From contig JAEYNG010000352.1 in the NCBI GenBank assembly GCA_023412695.1, forward strand, positions 1 through 8,468: a DNA stretch of 8,468 nucleotides. The letters run 5' to 3'. The DNA is from Planctomycetota bacterium. Lineage in GTDB: Bacteria; Planctomycetota; Phycisphaerae; Phycisphaerales; UBA1924. The notes under the pieces are model-generated. The model was not told where the DNA came from, made no database searches, and saw only the letters and a program-made list of their open reading frames with translations. Numbering within the stretch: the stretch's first letter is position 1; each line of letters begins with the position of its first letter. A program made the position numbers and the translations under genes. Positions 5,096 to 8,468 of the stretch are shown piece after piece.

Positions 5096-6289
5096 ATGCC
5101 GAAGTTGCAGTTGGGGGACGGAGCCGCATCGCGAGGCGGAGGGCGAGCCGAGGACGTCTCCACGCTCCGGCTATCGCCGATGGAGATCGAGCGGCTGAAG
5201 CGCGAGCTGGACGCGACGGGCGGCGGCGCGGTGAACGCCAAGCGTGCGTTCAAGCGATGGCCGTTCGAGTGCAAGTCGATCCGGATGGAGCTGCAGCACC
5301 CGGGCGGCGCGGCAACGACGCTGGCCTACGTGCCGCGGAACATCTCCCGCGAGGGGATCGGGCTGCTGCACAGCTCGTTCGTGTACACAGGGACGCGCTG
5401 CGTGGTGTTCCTGCCGCACCCGACGCGCGGGCAGGTGGCGATCCCCGGCGCGGTGACACGTTGCCGGCATTTCAAGGGCAAGATCCACGAGCTGGGCATC
5501 AAGTTCGATCAGCCGATCGACGTGCGCGAGTTCCTCGGGCTCGACGGGACCGAGGGATGCTACATGCTCGAGAACGTCGCGCCCGATACGCTCGCCGGCG
5601 GGGTGCTGCTGATCGAGCCGGGGGAGATGGACCGCGCCCTCGTGCGGCAGCACTTGAAGGACACAAACCTGACCGTTACCGCGGTTGCGAGCGCGGCAGA
5701 AGGCCTGAATCGTGCCCAGGAGGGATACGACGTCGTGCTCTGTGCGCTCGAACTCCCGGACGGGGACGGGCTGGAGCTGCTCTACCAGCTCCGCAGCGCG
5801 GGGATCCAGACACCGTTCCTGCTGCTGTGCTCGTCGGCCGGGACGTCGGGCGTCCGCGAGCGCATCCAGACGCTGCAGCCCGAGGGGGTGATCTGCAAGC
5901 CTGTGCCCTCGCAGACCTTGCTCTCGGCGATCGGCGAGCTGCTGCTGGGCCGCGGCAAGGACCTCGGGGGCGGGGGCGCGGCGATCTTCTCGTCGCTGTC
6001 GCCGAAGGACCCGCTCGCGGCCCACATCCCCGAATACATCAAGCAGCTGCAGGCGATTGCGCAGCGGCTGGGCGAGTGCGCGGGGAAGAACGATCTTGGC
6101 GAGTGCTCGCGGCTTGTGTTTCAGATCCGCGGATCCGCCCCCACGTTTGGTTACTCATCGCTGGCCGAAGCGGCGGAGCAGGCGCACAACGCGATCAACG
6201 CGACGCAGAGCCTGACGGACGCGTCCGCGGGGATCCGGAAGGTGATCTCGATGTGCTACCGCGTCAAGGCAAGGCGCCTCGCGGCGTGA
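5096..6289 (+). CDS. PilZ protein with degenerate receiver and Hpt-like domains
   Basis: This is a 397-residue, probably cytosolic signalling protein. After a flexible N-terminus and a helix (27-40) comes a PilZ domain at about 48-150. It has both c-di-GMP-binding elements: RxxxR (R50-AFK-R54) and NxSxxG (N82-ISRE-G87). Residues 168-285 read as a CheY-like receiver: VLLIEPGEMDRALVRQHL, then YDVVLCALELPDGDGLELL, then GVICKPVPS with the conserved Lys268-Pro. The phosphoacceptor Asp is Ala217 and the N-terminal acidic pair is Glu174-Pro175, so phosphorylation is not expected. A Gly-rich linker (289-294) precedes a helical region, 303-392. Its LVFQIRGSAPTFGYSSL (340-356) matches the Hpt signature (xHxLKGSAxxxG), with Phe342 where the His should be. 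I infer a c-di-GMP-responsive protein whose phosphorelay parts now serve as binding or dimerisation modules. It converges on queF with a 6-base gap. Confidence 0.88.
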   Translation: MPKLQLGDGAASRGGGRAEDVSTLRLSPMEIERLKRELDATGGGAVNAKRAFKRWPFECKSIRMELQHPGGAATTLAYVPRNISREGIGLLHSSFVYTGTRCVVFLPHPTRGQVAIPGAVTRCRHFKGKIHELGIKFDQPIDVREFLGLDGTEGCYMLENVAPDTLAGGVLLIEPGEMDRALVRQHLKDTNLTVTAVASAAEGLNRAQEGYDVVLCALELPDGDGLELLYQLRSAGIQTPFLLLCSSAGTSGVRERIQTLQPEGVICKPVPSQTLLSAIGELLLGRGKDLGGGGAAIFSSLSPKDPLAAHIPEYIKQLQAIAQRLGECAGKNDLGECSRLVFQIRGSAPTFGYSSLAEAAEQAHNAINATQSLTDASAGIRKVISMCYRVKARRLAA

Positions 6290-6295
6290 ACGGCA

Positions 6296-6691
6296 TCAGC
6301 GGCCGCGATACTCCGCCGGCACTTCTCCGTAGTCCGCGCGGATGATGCTGCGAATGCCGCCGCGCCCGCGCCAGTTCGTCTCGATCTGCATCCAAACGGG
6401 CTTCAGTACGGACGCGAGATGATCGCGGATCGTGCCGGTGACGGCCTCGTAAAAGATGCCCTCGTTGCGGAAGGACTGGTAATAGAGCTTGAGACTCTTG
6501 AGCTCGACGCAGCCGTGCCCGGCGGCGGGCGTTCCGGGCCGGGCGGGTTCGTAGCGGAGCGTGACCGTGCCGAAGTCCGGGTGACCGGTCTTTGGGCAGG
6601 TGGAGGTGAACTCCTCGGCGATGTGCTCGATGACGATCGGCCCGGTGCTGGGCGGCGTGGGGATGGTCTCGAGGAGCTTGACGTCTGGCAT
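6296..6691 (-). CDS. queF: NADPH-dependent 7-cyano-7-deazaguanine reductase (preQ0 reductase)
   Basis: QueF reduces the nitrile of preQ0 to preQ1 with two NADPH, a cytosolic step in making the queuosine base of tRNA. The protein has 131 residues, a unimodular (short) QueF. Landmarks are EEFTSTCPKTGHPDFGTV (26-43), with catalytic Cys32 and Asp39 at the expected 7-residue spacing. The QueF signature CVELKSLKLYYQSFRNEG (61-78) follows, then IFYEAVTG (79-86) and RGGIRSIIRAD (110-120). At the His-Glu pair that contacts substrate in the B. subtilis enzyme, this protein has Tyr81-Glu82; from memory FYE is also seen in other QueF subgroups. The loop 51-60 (RPGTPAAGHG) is a little longer than in B. 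subtilis. The -10-like hexamer and missing Shine-Dalgarno sequence suggest its own leaderless transcript. No other queuosine gene is in the window. Confidence 0.96.
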   Translation of the reverse strand: MPDVKLLETIPTPPSTGPIVIEHIAEEFTSTCPKTGHPDFGTVTLRYEPARPGTPAAGHGCVELKSLKLYYQSFRNEGIFYEAVTGTIRDHLASVLKPVWMQIETNWRGRGGIRSIIRADYGEVPAEYRGR

Positions 6692-6696
6692 GTCCG

Positions 6697-6702
6697 ATCG
6701 TA
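6697..6702 (-). promoter_or_regulatory. -10-like TACGAT before queF start
   Basis: On the minus strand, TACGAT (TANNNT) ends 5 bases before the queF ATG (spacer CGGAC), inside the 40-base gap behind the TPR gene. No usable Shine-Dalgarno sequence is present. A leaderless queF mRNA is inferred. Confidence 0.48.
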
Positions 6703-6731
6703 TGGGCCGCGATGGACGAATTCCGGCGAGC

Positions 6732-7760
6732 TCAGCGGCCGTAGCGGGTCAGCAGGTCGATGATCTGCGGCTGGTTCGGATTGAGCTGCAGCGACCGGCG
6801 GAGCGAGGTCAGCCCGTCCTCGCGAGACTGGCTCTCGGTGCGGCCCGACCAGATCCACGCGTTCAGGAGGCAGACGCCTCGGCCGTTCAGTGCCGGGTAA
6901 TAGTCCTTGTCAATCGCGAGGGCGCTGTCGAACGCCGTCCGGGCCTCGTCGTACTTGCCGGTCTTGAACTTCGCGTAACCAAGGCGCTCCCAACTCGCGG
7001 CCGAGGGCTCGACGCGGTTGACCTGCTCGAGCGCGTTCATCATCTCCTCGTAGCGGTCGAGCTTGCCAAGGCTCTCGGCGAGGTTCATGAGCAGCGCGGG
7101 TGTGAGCTCCATGAGCTCGGTCGCCTGCTGATACTCCTGCACCGCGGCGCGGTGGTCGCCCATCGCGGCGTAGATCGCGCCGAGGTTGAAGCGCGCGGGG
7201 CCATCGCGGGGCGAGAGCTCGACCGCGCGGCGGGCGTACGGAAGTGCAAGGGTGTTCTCGTCGAGCTGGTAATAGGCGGTGGCGAGATTCAGGTTGGCGC
7301 GGAAGTCGTCGGGCTTGACGGCCAGCGCCCGGAGGTACGCCTGCACCGCCTCGCTGACACGCTCCAGCAGGTGGAGCATCAGACCGTGGTAGTACTGCGC
7401 ATCGAAGTTGCGCGGCTGTGTCCGGGCGGCGTTGGAGTAAGACTCTTCCGCGCGGATGTACTCGCCGCGGGTGCGGTAGATGTCGGCCATGCCCATGTGG
7501 GCTGAGACGAGCCGGGGGTTGACCTCGATGGCACGGGCGAACGCGGCGAGCGCGCGATCAAGGTCGCCCTCACGCACCGCGGACTCGCCGGCCACGAGGT
7601 AGACCTCGGCGGTGCCGCGCGTGGTGACGGGCCGCTCCGGGCGCGTTGACTCGCGGTTCGGGAGGACACCCGCGCAGCCGCCGAGGGTCCCGGCAAGGAG
7701 CGAGAGAGTGGCGAAAAGCAAAGTGGTCGAGCGTGCGGCCTTGTGTGCGTGCATCGGCAT
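6732..7760 (-). CDS. TPR-repeat lipoprotein
   Basis: This is a 342-residue protein. The N-terminus has basic residues, a hydrophobic run (TTLLFATLSLLAG, 12-24) and the lipobox LGGC with Cys29, so a lipoprotein signal is likely and the mature protein should be membrane-anchored and extracytoplasmic. After a Pro/Arg/Thr linker come about eight tetratricopeptide repeats of roughly 34 residues from about 49 to the C-terminus, for example ALAAFARAIEVNPR, AEESYSNAARTQPR, AVQAYLRALAVKPD, ALPYARRAVELSPR, AVQEYQQATELMEL and ARTAFDSALAIDKD. The last repeat carries an insertion (LLNAWIWSGRTESQSRED). TPRs bind proteins, so a scaffold or assembly role in the envelope is likely; the partner is unknown. The in-frame ATG at 7754 is an equally possible start, and neither has a strong Shine-Dalgarno sequence. 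It lies between nfo and queF on the same strand. Confidence 0.92.
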   Translation of the reverse strand: MPMHAHKAARSTTLLFATLSLLAGTLGGCAGVLPNRESTRPERPVTTRGTAEVYLVAGESAVREGDLDRALAAFARAIEVNPRLVSAHMGMADIYRTRGEYIRAEESYSNAARTQPRNFDAQYYHGLMLHLLERVSEAVQAYLRALAVKPDDFRANLNLATAYYQLDENTLALPYARRAVELSPRDGPARFNLGAIYAAMGDHRAAVQEYQQATELMELTPALLMNLAESLGKLDRYEEMMNALEQVNRVEPSAASWERLGYAKFKTGKYDEARTAFDSALAIDKDYYPALNGRGVCLLNAWIWSGRTESQSREDGLTSLRRSLQLNPNQPQIIDLLTRYGR

Positions 7761-7782
7761 TCTCTACGGACAGCCGCGGCGG

Positions 7783-7798
7783 CCATGCCGCGACATGG
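7783..7798. repeat. Inverted repeat in the TPR gene leader
   Basis: CCATG (7783-7787) and CATGG (7794-7798) flank CCGCGA, a perfect 5-base-pair stem with a 6-base loop. It lies in the 68-base gap before the lipoprotein start and downstream of the candidate -10 at 7815-7820, so it would be in the 5' leader. With no T-tract it is not a terminator. Confidence 0.4.
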
Positions 7799-7814
7799 GA
7801 AAGGTCAGGGTGGG

Positions 7815-7820
7815 AGGATA
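7815..7820 (-). promoter_or_regulatory. Candidate -10 (TATCCT) for the TPR lipoprotein gene
   Basis: On the minus strand TATCCT lies 8 bases beyond the nfo stop and about 54 bases before ATG 7760. It would give a 5' leader of roughly 45-50 bases that includes the inverted repeat at 7783-7798. No clear -35 is seen 17 bases upstream. This is weaker than the start-proximal hexamers, and read-through from nfo is the alternative. Confidence 0.3.
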
Positions 7821-7828
7821 CACCAACC

Positions 7829-8467
7829 TCAGGACGCTTGCTTGCGGGCGGGTGTTCGGGCCGGCGGCTTCACTGGTGCGGACTTGGGTAGAAAGGTGCG
7901 CAACTTCCGCAGGTTGAGGGTGTCGAACGGCGTACCGGCGTCGTTCTCGCCCTTGGGGGTCTCCATGATCATCGGACGTCCGCCGAGGCCGGGATAACTC
8001 AGCACGGCCCGGAAGCCGCACGCACCGATGGTGCCCTTGCCGATGTGGGCGTGGAGGTCGCGTTTGCTGCCGCAGGCGGCCTTCGAGTCGTTGAGGTGCA
8101 GGACGCGGACGCTGTCAAGGCCGCAGGCCGCGGCGAGCCGGTCGAGCGCATCGCGGGCGCCCGCATCCGTCGAGAGGTCGTACCCGGCGGCATGGGCGTG
8201 GCAGGTGTCGATGCAGAACGCGACACGCTCGGGCCGGCCGGTTCGGTCAACTATGAGCGAGCGGAGGGCGGCGAGTTCCTCGAACTTCGCGCCGAGGTTG
8301 GAGCCGCTGCCGACCGTGTTCTCGAGGCAACTGACAGTGGCAAAGCCGCGGGTGCGGGTGAAGATCTCGGCGTAGGCCGCGGCGATGCGGGCAAGACCCG
8401 CCTCCCGCGTCGAGGTGGTGAACGCGCCGGGGTGGTGGACAAGGAACGGGATACCCAAGGCCTCGCA
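7829..8467 (-). CDS. nfo: Deoxyribonuclease IV / AP endonuclease, 5'-partial
   Basis: Endonuclease IV cuts DNA 5' of abasic sites in base excision repair, using three metal ions in a TIM barrel. The frame stays open to the right edge (CEALGIPFLVHHPGAF), so the TTG at 8458 is not the start. Roughly 80-90 N-terminal residues should lie outside, judged against the approximately 285-residue E. coli enzyme. Most metal ligands are visible: His in HHPG (H109 in E. coli numbering, from memory), Glu in CLENTVGSG (E145), Asp and His in CIDTCHAHAAGYDL (D179, H182), His in LHLNDSK (H216), Asp and His in RDLHAHIGKGTIG (D229, H231) and Glu in METPKG (E261). Only the H69 equivalent is beyond the window. The C-terminus adds a basic Pro/Ala tail (KSAPVKPPARTPARKQAS), possibly a DNA-binding extension. 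It lies upstream of the TPR gene on the same strand. Confidence 0.96.
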   Translation of the reverse strand, partial: CEALGIPFLVHHPGAFTTSTREAGLARIAAAYAEIFTRTRGFATVSCLENTVGSGSNLGAKFEELAALRSLIVDRTGRPERVAFCIDTCHAHAAGYDLSTDAGARDALDRLAAACGLDSVRVLHLNDSKAACGSKRDLHAHIGKGTIGACGFRAVLSYPGLGGRPMIMETPKGENDAGTPFDTLNLRKLRTFLPKSAPVKPPARTPARKQAS

Positions 8468-8468
8468 C

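Noticed and set aside
5171..6025. A 284-codon minus-strand frame opposite the PilZ gene
   Set aside because: It is a low-complexity Arg/Gln/Leu product with no motif, opposite a well-supported gene.
5032..6345. A 437-codon plus-strand frame overlapping the PilZ gene
   Set aside because: The product is Arg/Ala/Gly-rich without motifs, while the other frame gives PilZ, receiver and Hpt signatures and has a Shine-Dalgarno sequence.
6600..7505. A 301-codon plus-strand frame opposite the TPR lipoprotein
   Set aside because: It mirrors the TPR codons, and its apparent hydrophobic helices are the complement of the Ala/Leu/Glu repeats. The minus strand has a lipobox and regular TPRs.

Overview
The window is very GC-rich, gene-dense bacterial DNA with G or C at most third codon positions. 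The most telling marker is a small membrane protein (1184-1678) ending in a CxxCGYDLxGL...CPECG zinc ribbon, a signature I associate with Planctomycetota, especially Phycisphaerae-type genomes. The housekeeping genes (serC, dtd, queF, nfo) fit ordinary chromosome. I see no mobile element, CRISPR array, rRNA or tRNA.

Layout, left to right. A 5'-partial protein of unknown function (3-566, +) converges on a small PGPGW-type membrane protein (679-1116, -). Between them lies a 112-base gap holding short tandem repeats. A divergent gap leads to the zinc-ribbon membrane protein (1184-1678, +) and serC (1736-2905, +). serC closes with a strong intrinsic terminator (2937-2970). A second plus-strand unit follows: two conserved-looking proteins I do not recognise (3054-3677 and 3704-4498), dtd (4539-5003), and a 397-residue PilZ protein (5096-6289). 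The rest is minus strand: a 5'-partial endonuclease IV gene (nfo, 7829-8467), a TPR lipoprotein (6732-7760), and queF (6296-6691), which meets the PilZ gene tail to tail with a 6-base gap.

Functionally this is mostly core metabolism and maintenance: serine/PLP biosynthesis (SerC), D-aminoacyl-tRNA proofreading (Dtd), queuosine tRNA modification (QueF) and abasic-site repair (Nfo). These sit beside envelope proteins and one signalling protein.

The two observations most worth following are these. (1) The PilZ protein appears to be a PilZ - receiver - Hpt fusion. The PilZ c-di-GMP signature is intact, but both phosphoacceptor residues are replaced (Asp to Ala217, His to Phe342), so it looks like a phosphorelay scaffold that can no longer be phosphorylated. 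(2) Four genes that start transcription units carry a TANNNT (-10-like) hexamer ending only 5-7 bases before the start codon and lack a Shine-Dalgarno sequence, which suggests leaderless mRNAs. The downstream genes of the 3054-6289 run have Shine-Dalgarno-like sequences instead.
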